A stretch of 35,464 nucleotides of DNA from Nonomuraea basaltis. GTDB lineage: Bacteria > Actinomycetota > Actinomycetes > Streptosporangiales > Streptosporangiaceae. Position numbers and translations under genes: made by a program. This document shows positions 7,884 to 16,138 of the stretch, one piece after another (the first letter of the stretch is position 1; every line of letters begins with the position of its first letter). The stretch is from positions 1 to 35,464 of the forward strand of contig NZ_VCJS01000126.1 in the NCBI RefSeq assembly GCF_005893125.1. Reading direction: 5' to 3'. Below the pieces are notes generated by a model. That model was not told the DNA's origin. It was given only the letters and a program-made list of their open reading frames with translations, and made no database searches.

Positions 7884-8564
7884 TCACGACGCCGCTCCCT
7901 TCCGCGCGCGTACCCACGGGGTGAGCAGCCGCTGCGCCAGCACCAGCAGTCCGTCGGCGATCAGCGCCAGCGCCACGATCAGGACGATGCCGACGATCAC
8001 CGGCGGCATGAACGGGTTCTGGTACGCCCGCGTGAACAGCCCGCCCAGCCCTCCTTGCCCGATCAGCGCGCCCACGCTGACCAGGCTGATGCTGGAGACC
8101 GCGACCACCCGCAGTCCGGCCAGCACCACCGGCACCGCGATCGGCAGCTCGACCAGCAGCAGGCGGCGCAGCGGCGTGAACCCCATCGCGACCGCCGACT
8201 GGCGCACGTGGTCGGGCACCGAGCCGAGCCCGTCGACCACGGCCGGGATCAGCACGGCCATGCCGTAGAAGGTCAGCGGGATGATCACGGTGGTCTGCGA
8301 CAGCCCGGTCACCGAGATCAGCAACATGAAGAGCGGAAGCGAGGGGAGCGCGTAGATGACGTTCATCAGGCCGGAGGTGGGCTGGTAGAGCCAGCGCCAG
8401 CGCACGCTGGCCAGCCCCAGCGGGAGGGCCACGATCAACGCGAACAGGATCGGCACGAGGGACATGGTCAGGTGGTCGGTGAGGAGGTTCCTGATGCTGT
8501 CGACCCGCCCGGTGTCCCAGTTGCGCGCGATCCACTCCCAGATGGAGGGAGGACCGTCACCCAT
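7884..8564 (-). CDS. Osmoprotectant ABC transporter permease (first)
   Basis: A 226-residue membrane protein of the same family as the next permease. Hydrophobic segments occupy most of residues 30-215, with the conserved loop VRQSAVAMGFTPLRRLLLVELPIA cut around residue 120 facing the ATPase. The ATG at 8564 overlaps the end of the ATPase gene by eight bases (ATGGGTGA), which indicates translational coupling. Longer open frame upstream is only the antisense shadow of the ATPase C-terminus. Confidence 0.88.
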   Translation of the reverse strand: MGDGPPSIWEWIARNWDTGRVDSIRNLLTDHLTMSLVPILFALIVALPLGLASVRWRWLYQPTSGLMNVIYALPSLPLFMLLISVTGLSQTTVIIPLTFYGMAVLIPAVVDGLGSVPDHVRQSAVAMGFTPLRRLLLVELPIAVPVVLAGLRVVAVSSISLVSVGALIGQGGLGGLFTRAYQNPFMPPVIVGIVLIVALALIADGLLVLAQRLLTPWVRARKGAAS

Positions 8565-9615
8565 CGGCCGCCTCCGCCAGCGCCTCGTCGAGCGCCTCCC
8601 TGGTGGCCACGCCGACGACCTTGCCCTCCCCGTCCACGGCCACGGAGCAGCCGGACGGCGACAGCAGCGCCGCGTCGAGCGCCGAGCGCATCGAGTCGCG
8701 GCCGTGCGTGAACGTCCCGTACGACTCCAGCTCGCCGGGCCGTGCCCCGGAGATCCAGCCGACGGGCCGCCCGTCGCCGTCCACGACCAGCACCCACGGC
8801 TCGTCCGCACCGCCCTCGTAGCCTTCTGGCACAGTCAGGTCGGTACGCAGCCGCAGCCCGTCGGTGGAGACGAACTGCAGGCGCCTGATCCCCCTGTCGT
8901 GCCCGAGGAACTCGCGGACGAAGTCGTCGGCCGGGTCGGACAGCAGCGTCTTGGGGTCGGCGAGCTGCGCGAGCGTGCCGCCCACCCGCAGCACGGCCAC
9001 CCGGTCGCCGAGCTTGATGGCCTCGTCGATGTCGTGGGTGACGAAGACGATGGTCTTGTTCAGCTCCGCCTGGAGCCGGAGCAGTTCTTCCTGGAGGCTC
9101 GTGCGGACGACGGGGTCGACCGCGCTGAACGGCTCGTCCATGAGCAGCACCGGCGGGTCGGCGGCCAGCGCCCTGGCCACGCCCACGCGCTGCTGCTGCC
9201 CGCCGGACAGCTGGAACGGATAGCGCCCGGCGAGCGCCGGATCGAGGCCGACGCGTTCGAGCAGTTCCATGGCTCTCGCGCGGGCCTTCTTCCGGTCCCA
9301 GCCGAGCAGGTAGGGGACGGTGGCGATGTTGTCGAGGATCTTCCGGTGCGGGAACAGGCCGGCCTGCTGGATGACGTACCCGATGCCGCGCCGCAGGGTC
9401 GGCGGGTCGATGCCCTGCACCGGCACCCCGTCGAGGAGGATCTGGCCCTCGGAGGCGTCGATCATGCGATTGATCATTCGCAGGGACGTCGTCTTCCCGC
9501 AGCCGGAGGGGCCGACGAGCACGGTGATCTCGCCGGTGGGCGCCTCGAGGCTGAGGCGGTCCACGGCGATCGTTCCGTCTGGGTAGCGTTTGGTGACAGC
9601 GTCGAATGTGATCAC
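8557..9615 (-). CDS. Osmoprotectant ABC transporter ATP-binding protein with CBS tail
   Basis: A 352-residue ATPase of the ProV/OpuCA type, first gene of its operon. Walker A is GPSGCGKTT (36-44), the signature is LSGGQQQRVGVARAL and Walker B is VLLMDEPFSAVD, all intact. The remaining hundred-odd residues form a CBS-type region (PWVLVVDGDGRPVGWI, CSVAVDGEGKVVGVA) which in OpuA-type importers senses ionic strength or nucleotides, so osmotic gating is likely. The GTG start at 9615 is supported by GAGAGG six bases upstream. The nearest upstream gene is divergent, leaving a 267-bp shared control region. Confidence 0.93.
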   Translation of the reverse strand: MITFDAVTKRYPDGTIAVDRLSLEAPTGEITVLVGPSGCGKTTSLRMINRMIDASEGQILLDGVPVQGIDPPTLRRGIGYVIQQAGLFPHRKILDNIATVPYLLGWDRKKARARAMELLERVGLDPALAGRYPFQLSGGQQQRVGVARALAADPPVLLMDEPFSAVDPVVRTSLQEELLRLQAELNKTIVFVTHDIDEAIKLGDRVAVLRVGGTLAQLADPKTLLSDPADDFVREFLGHDRGIRRLQFVSTDGLRLRTDLTVPEGYEGGADEPWVLVVDGDGRPVGWISGARPGELESYGTFTHGRDSMRSALDAALLSPSGCSVAVDGEGKVVGVATREALDEALAEAADG

Positions 9616-9882
9616 GCGTAACCTCTCGCGCTAGGCAGGGCCGCGGCCCCCCTGCCACGACCGCCGCATGATCTCTTGGGACCACAGACTACGGCGATGG
9701 GGCCCGACCTGTCCCCTTGGGCCTGACTTAAGCGCTTCACTGACCAGGCATATTTGCCTAAATCTGGATCTGGTAGTGCGCCAGACCTGTCGGTGTTGGC
9801 ATGATTACCTCCACAATCGCATGACGCGCACCGCTCACCTCACCCTCAGCGTCCGTCCGCACACAGCAAGAGGATCCGGCCC
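9616..9882. promoter_or_regulatory. Divergent control region between the osmoprotectant operon and the sigma-like gene
   Basis: 267 bases with no convincing gene. It contains the perfect 8-bp palindrome AAGCGCTT (9730-9737), a core often seen in LacI-family operators, and a small dyad GGCA-TATT-TGCC near 9747. No confident -35/-10 pair can be assigned for either direction. Confidence 0.4.
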
Positions 9883-11397
9883 GTGTCCCAGTCGCTCACC
9901 GATCAGCGCTCACGCGCCGAAACGGCCGCAGAGCTCTACGACCGTCATGCCGCCGGACTGTTCGCGTACTGCGCTGACCAGCTCGGCGACCTCGGCGCCG
10001 CGTCCGACGTCCTGGCGTCGGTGCTCGCCGGCGTCCCGCCCGTGGAGCCGCCCCGCGCCGCTATCTACGCGTTCGCCCGCCGGCAGATCCACCGGCGGGA
10101 TGTCGTCTCCGCGCCCCCCGCGGTCGATCCGCTCATCGACCCGGCCACCGCTCTCGTGGAGCGCACCCTGCGGGAGCTGCGCCCGCACCAGCGCGAGGTG
10201 CTGGTGCTGTCCGCGGTCTGCGGGCTGAGCAAGGCCGAGCTGGCCTGGGTGCTCGACGTCGCCCCCGACACGGCCGAGGAGATGGCCGTGGGGGCGGCGC
10301 ACCGGTTCAGGCACGCGCTGCAAGCGGCGCTGGCCTCCACCGGGGTACGCGTGCCCAAGCCGATCGCCGACGTCTACGGCGCTCTGAGCGTCGCGCCGCT
10401 GCGCGACGTGCTCGGCCGCCTGCCGTGGCCACAACCGCCCGGGGCGCTGCGCATCCACTTCGCGGGCTCCCGTTCGGCGACCCCGGGGCCGCTGTTCGTG
10501 AAGCCGCGCTGGCCCAGCCCGCCGGTGTGGCCGCAGCCGCTGTCCGACGCCGATCCGGCGACCAGCACGGTGATCTTCCCCTCGGAGCTGCTGACGCCGC
10601 CGCCGCGGTCGCACGTCGGCACGCACGAGGCGACCACGGCCCCGATGCCCAAGGTCCGCGGGCCCGTGGGCATGCCGCTCAGGGACCCGCTGGCCGCCCT
10701 GCACTCGGTCCGCCCCGTCAAGCCGACGTCCGGGGAGGACCCTTCCGCGGAGCGGTCGTTCTTCATGGCGGCGCCCGAGGAAGGGCAGGAGCCGTTCGCC
10801 ACGGGCGACGTGTTGCTGCCCAAGGACTCGCCCGAGCCGTTCGCCACGGGCGACGTGATCCTCCCCGGCGAGACCCCGCCGCAGCCGTACGCGGGGGGCG
10901 ACGTGCTCTCGCCAGGCGATGACGCGCGCCCCTTCCGGGGACAGCGGCGCAGGCCCAGGGACGTGCGGCAGCCGCCGCCGTCCTTGGTGGGCGACATCCT
11001 GGTCCACAAGGGCCCCGCCGACCCGCCCGAGCCGGAGGAGCCGGACGAGACGGTCCGCGCGGCGGCGCCGCAGCGGACGGAGGACCCGGTCCGTAAGACC
11101 GCGCCGCTGTTCCAGCCGCGGCCCAAGCCCGCTGAGCCGGTCTACCGCATGCCGCAGCCCTGGGAGGATCCGCCTGGTTTGGAGAAGGAGCCGCCCGTCC
11201 GGCAGTCCTCCTTCCTGGACCCGCGCCCGGTCCGCGCCAGGCCCGTGCCCAAGCGCCGCCCGGAGCAGTTCCGGCCGGCGCAGGCACGCCGCCGCGGGAA
11301 CCGCCACTTCGACTGGGCCTGGGAGCTGATCGGCTTCCTGATCTGCGTGGCGATCGCGATGATCGTGTTCTTCTCCGTGCCGATGTTCGTCGACTAG
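9883..11397 (+). CDS. Sigma-70-like (ECF-type) protein with Pro-rich linker and C-terminal membrane anchor
   Basis: A 504-residue protein. Residues about 10-70 look like sigma region 2 (AAELYDRHAAGLFAYCADQLGD) and 85-145 like region 4 (LRELRPHQREVLVLSAVCGLSKAELA in two pieces, then a helix-turn-helix). From about 180 on it is a long Pro/Glu/Arg-rich linker with three near-identical units, PFATGDV, PFATGDV and PYAGGDV (residues about 303-341), and a weaker fourth (VGDILVHKG). The last residues (482-503) form one hydrophobic helix after a basic stretch (RRRGNRH), so the protein should be tail-anchored with its sigma part in the cytosol. Sigma factors are normally soluble. It may be a membrane-held regulator released by proteolysis, or a sigma-like domain no longer used for transcription. 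The GTG start is weakly supported by AGAGGA upstream. Confidence 0.82.
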   Translation: MSQSLTDQRSRAETAAELYDRHAAGLFAYCADQLGDLGAASDVLASVLAGVPPVEPPRAAIYAFARRQIHRRDVVSAPPAVDPLIDPATALVERTLRELRPHQREVLVLSAVCGLSKAELAWVLDVAPDTAEEMAVGAAHRFRHALQAALASTGVRVPKPIADVYGALSVAPLRDVLGRLPWPQPPGALRIHFAGSRSATPGPLFVKPRWPSPPVWPQPLSDADPATSTVIFPSELLTPPPRSHVGTHEATTAPMPKVRGPVGMPLRDPLAALHSVRPVKPTSGEDPSAERSFFMAAPEEGQEPFATGDVLLPKDSPEPFATGDVILPGETPPQPYAGGDVLSPGDDARPFRGQRRRPRDVRQPPPSLVGDILVHKGPADPPEPEEPDETVRAAAPQRTEDPVRKTAPLFQPRPKPAEPVYRMPQPWEDPPGLEKEPPVRQSSFLDPRPVRARPVPKRRPEQFRPAQARRRGNRHFDWAWELIGFLICVAIAMIVFFSVPMFVD

Positions 11398-11401
11398 TCC
11401 T

Positions 11402-11434
11402 GCCTGAGCGCGGCCGGATCGAACGCGCTCAGGC
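11402..11434. terminator. Bidirectional terminator between convergent sigma-like gene and ltp2
   Basis: GCCTGAGCGCG (11402-11412) pairs perfectly with CGCGCTCAGGC (11424-11434) around an 11-nt loop, in the 53-bp gap between two convergent genes. Confidence 0.72.
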
Positions 11435-11450
11435 GGTCCAGGCCTTGTGC

Positions 11451-12617
11451 CTATCCCGCCGAGAGGATGAGCCCGCTCGTCGGCACGCCGGTGCCGGCCG
11501 TGACCAGCACGTTGGCGACGCCACCGAGCTGGTTGGCGGCGGTGCCGCGGATCTGGCGCACCGCCTCCGCGATGCCGTTCATGCCGTGGATGTACGCCTC
11601 CCCGAGCTGCCCGCCGTGCGGGTTGACCGGGAGGCGGCCGTCCAGCTCGATCCCGCCGTCCTTGATCAGCTCCGGCGCCTCTCCGCGGCCGCAGAAGCCC
11701 AGCTCCTCCAGCTGGGCCAGGACGAACGGGGTGAAGTGGTCGTACAGGATGGCGGTCTGGATGTCCCGCGGCGACAGCCCCGACATCTCCCAGAGCTGCC
11801 GGCCGACGAGGGACATCTCCGGGAGGCCGCTCATGTCGTCCCGGTAGTAGCTGGTCATCATCATCTGGCCGGCGCCGGAGCCCTGGGCGGCCGCCGCGAT
11901 CACCGCGGGGGACCTGCGCAGGTCGCGGGCCCGTTCGGCGGAGGTCACGACCAGGGCCACCGCGCCGTCGCTCTCCTGGCAGCAGTCGAGCAGGTGCAGC
12001 GGCTCCACGATCCACCGGGACGCCTGATGCTCCTCCAGCGTGATGGGCCGCCCGTGGAACCAGGCGGCCGGGTTGGTGGCCGCGTGCCTGCGCATGGCCA
12101 CCGCCACCCGGCCGAAGTCCTCCGAAGTGGCACCGAACGCATGCATGTAGCGGCGCGCGAACATGGCCACCCAGGCCGCCGGGGTCATCAGCCCGAACGG
12201 CACGTGCCAGCTCATCTCCAGGCCCTGGGAGGTGGGCTCGCCGGTGAGGCGGGCGTTCGGCTGGCCGAAACGGCGGCCGGAGCGCTCGTTGAACGCCCGG
12301 TAGCAGACGACCGTCCTGGCCATTCCGGTGGCCACGGCCATGGCCGCGTGCGCGACGGTCCCGCACGCGGCGCCGCCGCCGTACTCGACGCGGGAGAAGA
12401 AGGTCAGGTCGCCGATCCCCGTCTCCCTGGCGACGGCGATCTCCTGGTTGGAGTCCTGGCTGTAGGTCACCATGCCGTCCACGTCGCCGGGCGACAGGCC
12501 GGCGTCGTCCAGCGCCGTCAGCACGGCCTCGGCGGCCAGCCGCAGCTCGGAACGCCCCGACTTCTTGCTGAACTCGGTGGCGCCGATGCCCGCGATGGCG
12601 GTGCGTCCGCTCAACAA
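11451..12617 (-). CDS. ltp2: Ltp2-type thiolase-fold steroid side-chain aldolase
   Basis: A 388-residue SCP-x-type thiolase-fold protein. The N-terminus MLSGRTAIAGIGATEFSKK and the segments SGRSELRLAAEAVL, LTFFSRVEYGGGAACGT and CYRAFNERSGRRFGQ closely follow Mycobacterium tuberculosis Ltp2. In that family Ltp2, bound to the DUF35 domain of ChsH2, performs the retro-aldol cleavage of the 17-hydroxy-20-carboxyl-CoA intermediate, releasing propionyl-CoA and a C19 17-ketosteroid. It is the last gene of the operon and overlaps chsH1 by seven bases. The start is TTG at 12617, with AAGGAG eight bases upstream and agreement with the family N-terminus; no ATG or GTG fits. ChsH2 in this operon retains the DUF35 partner domain. 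Confidence 0.93.
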   Translation of the reverse strand: MLSGRTAIAGIGATEFSKKSGRSELRLAAEAVLTALDDAGLSPGDVDGMVTYSQDSNQEIAVARETGIGDLTFFSRVEYGGGAACGTVAHAAMAVATGMARTVVCYRAFNERSGRRFGQPNARLTGEPTSQGLEMSWHVPFGLMTPAAWVAMFARRYMHAFGATSEDFGRVAVAMRRHAATNPAAWFHGRPITLEEHQASRWIVEPLHLLDCCQESDGAVALVVTSAERARDLRRSPAVIAAAAQGSGAGQMMMTSYYRDDMSGLPEMSLVGRQLWEMSGLSPRDIQTAILYDHFTPFVLAQLEELGFCGRGEAPELIKDGGIELDGRLPVNPHGGQLGEAYIHGMNGIAEAVRQIRGTAANQLGGVANVLVTAGTGVPTSGLILSAG

Positions 12618-13036
12618 CGTCCGTTCTCCTTGGGGAGGGTGAAGGTGACGGTGCCGGTGGCGTGGTCGCCCAGGCTCACCTGGCCGCGTACCTCGACCGT
12701 GATCTGGCCGTCCGCGCGCGCCACGACCGTCCCGTTGAAGCTCAGGCGGTCCCCGGCGTACGCCGGGACGCCGAGCTTGACGTTGATGCGCTCGATGACG
12801 GCCTCGGGGCCCGCCCAGTCGGTGACGTAGCGCTCGACCAGGCCCATGGTGGTCAGGATGTTGAGGAAGATGTCCTTCGAGCCCTGGGCGCGGGCCAGTT
12901 GCGTGTCGTGGTGGACGGGGGTGAAGTCCATCGTGGCCAGGGCCGTGGAGACGACCACGGTGGGCGTGAGGTCGATGGACAGCTCCGGCAGCACGGCGCC
13001 GATCCCGGACTGGTCCTCTGTCAGCGTTCGCATCAT
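12611..13036 (-). CDS. chsH1: ChsH1, MaoC-like subunit of the steroid enoyl-CoA hydratase
   Basis: A 141-residue single hot-dog (MaoC-like) protein. FTPVHHDTQLARAQG (residues 38-52) carries the conserved Asp/His hydratase site. The family works as a ChsH1-ChsH2 heteromer that hydrates the C17(20) double bond of the 3-carbon side-chain CoA ester. The start is ATGATG at 13036-13031, overlapping the chsH2 stop as ATGA, so either Met can be used. The gene runs seven bases into ltp2. Confidence 0.9.
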   Translation of the reverse strand: MMRTLTEDQSGIGAVLPELSIDLTPTVVVSTALATMDFTPVHHDTQLARAQGSKDIFLNILTTMGLVERYVTDWAGPEAVIERINVKLGVPAYAGDRLSFNGTVVARADGQITVEVRGQVSLGDHATGTVTFTLPKENGRC

Positions 13037-13953
13037 GGCTCCCGTGGTGCCCACATCGGCAGGATGAGCTGGTCGTCCATGGGGCGATACGTCACGCGCA
13101 ATGACATACCGATATCCACCTCCTCGGGCGGGCAGTCCACGACGTTGCCGACGATCCGTACGCCCTCCGGCAGCTCCACCACGCCCACCACGAACGGCGT
13201 CTCGCGGCCCGGCACCGGGGGGTGGTGGTGCACGACGTAGCTGTAGAGGGTGCCCTCGCCGCTCGCGACCGTGTAGGAGAGGTTGGTGGAGCGGCAGTGG
13301 GGGCACAGGGGCCCCGGCGGGTGGCGCAGCAGGCCGCAGTCGGCGCAGGTCTGGACGCGCAACTCGCCGTTCCGCACGCCCTCCCAGAAGAACGCGGTGT
13401 CCTGGTTGACCGCGGGCCGCAGCGGGTACGGCTCCGCCTTCTGCTCGGTCTTGCGGGGCGGGCGGAACTTCAGGACCCGGAACAGCATCTCGGCCACCGG
13501 CTGGTCGTCGTCGCCGTACCAGGTGACGTTCCAGGTGGCGAAGTAGCCCACGCCCAGCGCGGTCCTCTTCGGCCCCGCCAGGTCCGAGAACCTGGTCGCG
13601 GGGGTGAGGCGCTCCCCCAGACGGGCGTAGCGGTGGTAGGCCTGCTCGCAGTTGGTCGCCACCACGCCCGTGTAGCCGTTGGCGTTGAGCGCGGTCATCA
13701 TGTCGTCCACCGGCGAGCGGTCCTTCCCCTGCCCACTCAGGCCCTGCATGGTCCACACCTGGGCCATCGCGGGCGGGGCGACGCCCTTGTCCAGGTAGGC
13801 CGGGTTCGCGTCGCCCATGGCGGCCAGCCAGTGCCGGATCATGGGTGCGTTCACCGGGTCGGGCGCCGGAGCGCCGCGTACCTCCCCCAGCGCCGCCTGT
13901 TTGTCCGCGAGCTCGTGCAGCTCCTCGTCCGTCATCGGGGTCCCCTCGGTCAT
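13033..13953 (-). CDS. chsH2: ChsH2, MaoC-like hydratase subunit fused to a DUF35 domain
   Basis: A 306-residue two-domain protein, close to the 311 residues of the mycobacterial one. Residues about 8-170 are a MaoC-like hot-dog domain (PMIRHWLAAMGDANPAYLD). Residues about 180-306 are a DUF35 domain with a zinc ribbon, Cys203, Cys206, Cys217 and Cys220 (CADC, then CPHC), and an OB-fold. The first domain pairs with ChsH1 in hydration; the second binds and activates Ltp2 for aldol cleavage. The ATG at 13953 overlaps the chsE2 stop as ATGA. A second ATG six codons later is possible. Confidence 0.92.
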   Translation of the reverse strand: MTEGTPMTDEELHELADKQAALGEVRGAPAPDPVNAPMIRHWLAAMGDANPAYLDKGVAPPAMAQVWTMQGLSGQGKDRSPVDDMMTALNANGYTGVVATNCEQAYHRYARLGERLTPATRFSDLAGPKRTALGVGYFATWNVTWYGDDDQPVAEMLFRVLKFRPPRKTEQKAEPYPLRPAVNQDTAFFWEGVRNGELRVQTCADCGLLRHPPGPLCPHCRSTNLSYTVASGEGTLYSYVVHHHPPVPGRETPFVVGVVELPEGVRIVGNVVDCPPEEVDIGMSLRVTYRPMDDQLILPMWAPREP

Positions 13954-15104
13954 CGCGGCGGCCTCGGGAGGCTCAGGCCGAGCATCGCGATCAGCTCCCG
14001 CTGCACCTCGTTGACCCCGCCGCCGAAGGTCAGCACCACGGCCCCCTTCACGCCGTGGTCGGTGCGTTCGAGCAGCTCGGCGGTCTCGGGGTCGGCCGGG
14101 TCGCCGTACCTGGCCAGGACGTCTCCGACGATCCTGCCGACCTCCTGCATGCGCTCGGAGCCGTAGATCTTGGTGGCCGACGCGTCGGGGGCGCCCAGCC
14201 AGCCGAGGTCCATGTTCGCGGCGACCTGCCAGTTCAGCAGCTCGTTCGTGCGCAGCGCCACCCACACCCGCGCCAGCGCCCGCCGCACGTCCGGGTTCTC
14301 CACCAGGCCGGTGCGCTTCGCCCAGGCGAGGAAGCGGTCGTACGTCTGGCCGATGTTCCCGGCGGGGCCGAGCGTGACGCGTTCGTGGTTGAGCTGGTTG
14401 ACGATCAGGTCCCAGCCCCGGTCCACCTCGCCGACCACCATGCTCACGGGGACACGGACGTCGGAGTAGTAGGTGGAGTTGGTGTGGTGGCGGCCGTCCA
14501 TGGTCGTGATCGGCGTCCAGGAGAAGCCGGGGTCGTCCGTGGAGGCGATCATCATGGTGATGCCCTTGTGCTTCTTGGCCTCGGGGTTCGTGCGGGCGGC
14601 CAGCCAGATGTACTGCGCGTAGTGTGCGCCGCTGGTGAAGATCTTCTGGCCGTTGACGATGTAGTGGTCGCCGTCGAGCACCGCCGTGGTCCGCAGGGAC
14701 GCCAGATCGGTGCCCGCCTCGGGCTCGCTGTAGCCGATCGCGAAGTGGCACTCGCCCGCGAGGATGCGCGGCAGGAAGAGGTCCTTCTGCTCCTGGGTGC
14801 CGTACTGCATGAGCGTCGGGCCGACGGTCTGCACCGTGATGATGGGGTACGGGACGCCGGCCCTGGCGATCTCGTTGGCGAAGATCTGCTGCTCCAGGGG
14901 GCCGTAGCCACCGCCGCCGTACTGCTTGGGCCAGCCGAGGCCGAGCTTGCCGTCGCGGCCGAGGCGGCGGCAGTGCTCCATGTACGCCTCGCCGAACGGG
15001 TCCTGCGCGATCTTCCTGCGGTCCTCGTCGGTGAGACAGCCCTGGAAGTACTCGCGGAGCTCGTCGCGGAGTTTTCGTTGCCCGGGGGTCAGGTCGATCA
15101 GCAT
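13950..15104 (-). CDS. chsE2: ChsE2 (FadE29-type) acyl-CoA dehydrogenase subunit
   Basis: A 384-residue acyl-CoA dehydrogenase. MLIDLTPGQRKLRDELREYF, the FAD-binding stretches FAIGYSEPEAGTDLASLRTTA and VNGQKIFTSGAH, and the C-terminal VLTFGGGVNEVQRELIAMLG (shown in pieces of the family pattern) follow mycobacterial FadE29. With ChsE1 it forms the alpha2beta2 enzyme that desaturates 3-oxo-4-pregnene-20-carboxyl-CoA. The start at 15104 shares one base with the chsE1 stop (TGATG). The open frame upstream to 15338 is a shadow of chsE1. Confidence 0.93.
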   Translation of the reverse strand: MLIDLTPGQRKLRDELREYFQGCLTDEDRRKIAQDPFGEAYMEHCRRLGRDGKLGLGWPKQYGGGGYGPLEQQIFANEIARAGVPYPIITVQTVGPTLMQYGTQEQKDLFLPRILAGECHFAIGYSEPEAGTDLASLRTTAVLDGDHYIVNGQKIFTSGAHYAQYIWLAARTNPEAKKHKGITMMIASTDDPGFSWTPITTMDGRHHTNSTYYSDVRVPVSMVVGEVDRGWDLIVNQLNHERVTLGPAGNIGQTYDRFLAWAKRTGLVENPDVRRALARVWVALRTNELLNWQVAANMDLGWLGAPDASATKIYGSERMQEVGRIVGDVLARYGDPADPETAELLERTDHGVKGAVVLTFGGGVNEVQRELIAMLGLSLPRPPR

Positions 15105-16138
15105 CAGACGAGCGCTCCGATCTGGTCCAGCTGGGCGTCGGCGCCGCCGAGCAGGTGGGACAGGTGCTTGGCCTGGGCGAAGTAGCGGTGCAGCGGGTAG
15201 GTCACGTCGAGCCCGAGGCCGCCGTGCAGGTGCTGGCAGGTGTAGAGCGCCTTGAGAGCCTCGCCGACGTGGTACGCGGCCAGCGCCAGATCCTGCTCGG
15301 CCGGCAGGCCCTCGCCCAGCCGCCAGGCCGCCGACCACATCGCCACGTCCAGCGCCCGGTCGGCGATGTAGACGTCGGCGATCTGCATGGTCACGGCCTG
15401 GAACTCGGCCAGCGCCCGGCCGAACTGTTTCCTGGTTTTGATGTACGACGTGGTCAGCTCCAGCGCTCCGGCCAGGACCCCGCTCGCCTGAGCGGTGACC
15501 GCGGCCGTGAAGAGCCGCCGGGCACCGGCGACCGCCTCGGGCCCCGCCACCCGCTCGGCCGGGGTGCCGTCGAGCACGATCGTGGCGGCCGGCTCGCCCG
15601 TGGACGTGAACTCCGCCGCGAACACGGGCTCGGCGCTGGACGTCGGCGCCGCCCCGGACGTGGGCTCGGATGCCGCCACGGGTGGTGACTCCACGAGGAA
15701 CAGGCCCTCGTCCGCGGTGACCAGCACCGCCGCTCCCGGATACAGGATCGAGATCTTGCGCCCGGTCAGAGCCCAGCCGTCGCCGACCGGCCGCGCGGCG
15801 GTCGCGGGCGAGTCGGCCAGGGCGCGGCCGGGCTCGCGCAGCGCGATCGCGACACGACCGTCGCCATGGCGTCGCTGCTGGTCAATGGTGCCGTAGTGGG
15901 CCAGGGCCAGCGTGCTCACGAGCGTCGGCAGCGCGGGTACCATCGCCGCGCGTGCCCCCACCTCCCGCAGCACCACGGCCATCTCCACCGGCCCGAGCCC
16001 GGCGCCGCCCGCCTCCTCCGGCACGCACACGCCCATCAGCCCGGCCTGCCACAGCCGCTCCTCGTCCCCTTCCCTCACGAGGACCTCGGCGGCCAGCTTC
16101 TTCAAGTCCTGCTGGGTTTCGTCCAGAGTGAAATCCAT
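15104..16138 (-). CDS. chsE1: ChsE1 (FadE28-type) acyl-CoA dehydrogenase subunit
   Basis: A 344-residue, short acyl-CoA dehydrogenase-like subunit (FadE28 is about 340). It starts MDFTLDETQQDLKKLAAEVL and ends with TCQHLHGGLGLDVTYPLHRY, the family signature. It partners ChsE2 to form a heterotetramer with fewer active sites than a homotetrameric dehydrogenase. Residues about 155-185 form a low-complexity insert rich in Ala, Ser, Pro, Thr and Glu (EPTSGAAPTSSAEP) where mycobacterial FadE28 is shorter, perhaps a surface loop in the beta-domain. The start overlaps the fadD17 stop as TAATG. Confidence 0.92.
   Translation of the reverse strand: MDFTLDETQQDLKKLAAEVLVREGDEERLWQAGLMGVCVPEEAGGAGLGPVEMAVVLREVGARAAMVPALPTLVSTLALAHYGTIDQQRRHGDGRVAIALREPGRALADSPATAARPVGDGWALTGRKISILYPGAAVLVTADEGLFLVESPPVAASEPTSGAAPTSSAEPVFAAEFTSTGEPAATIVLDGTPAERVAGPEAVAGARRLFTAAVTAQASGVLAGALELTTSYIKTRKQFGRALAEFQAVTMQIADVYIADRALDVAMWSAAWRLGEGLPAEQDLALAAYHVGEALKALYTCQHLHGGLGLDVTYPLHRYFAQAKHLSHLLGGADAQLDQIGALV

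Noticed and set aside
9910..12366. 818-codon open frame on the minus strand
   Set aside because: It is antisense to the sigma-like gene and frame-shifted against ltp2; the residues are Arg/Gly/Pro/Ala-rich with no domain, as expected for shadow frames in GC-rich DNA.
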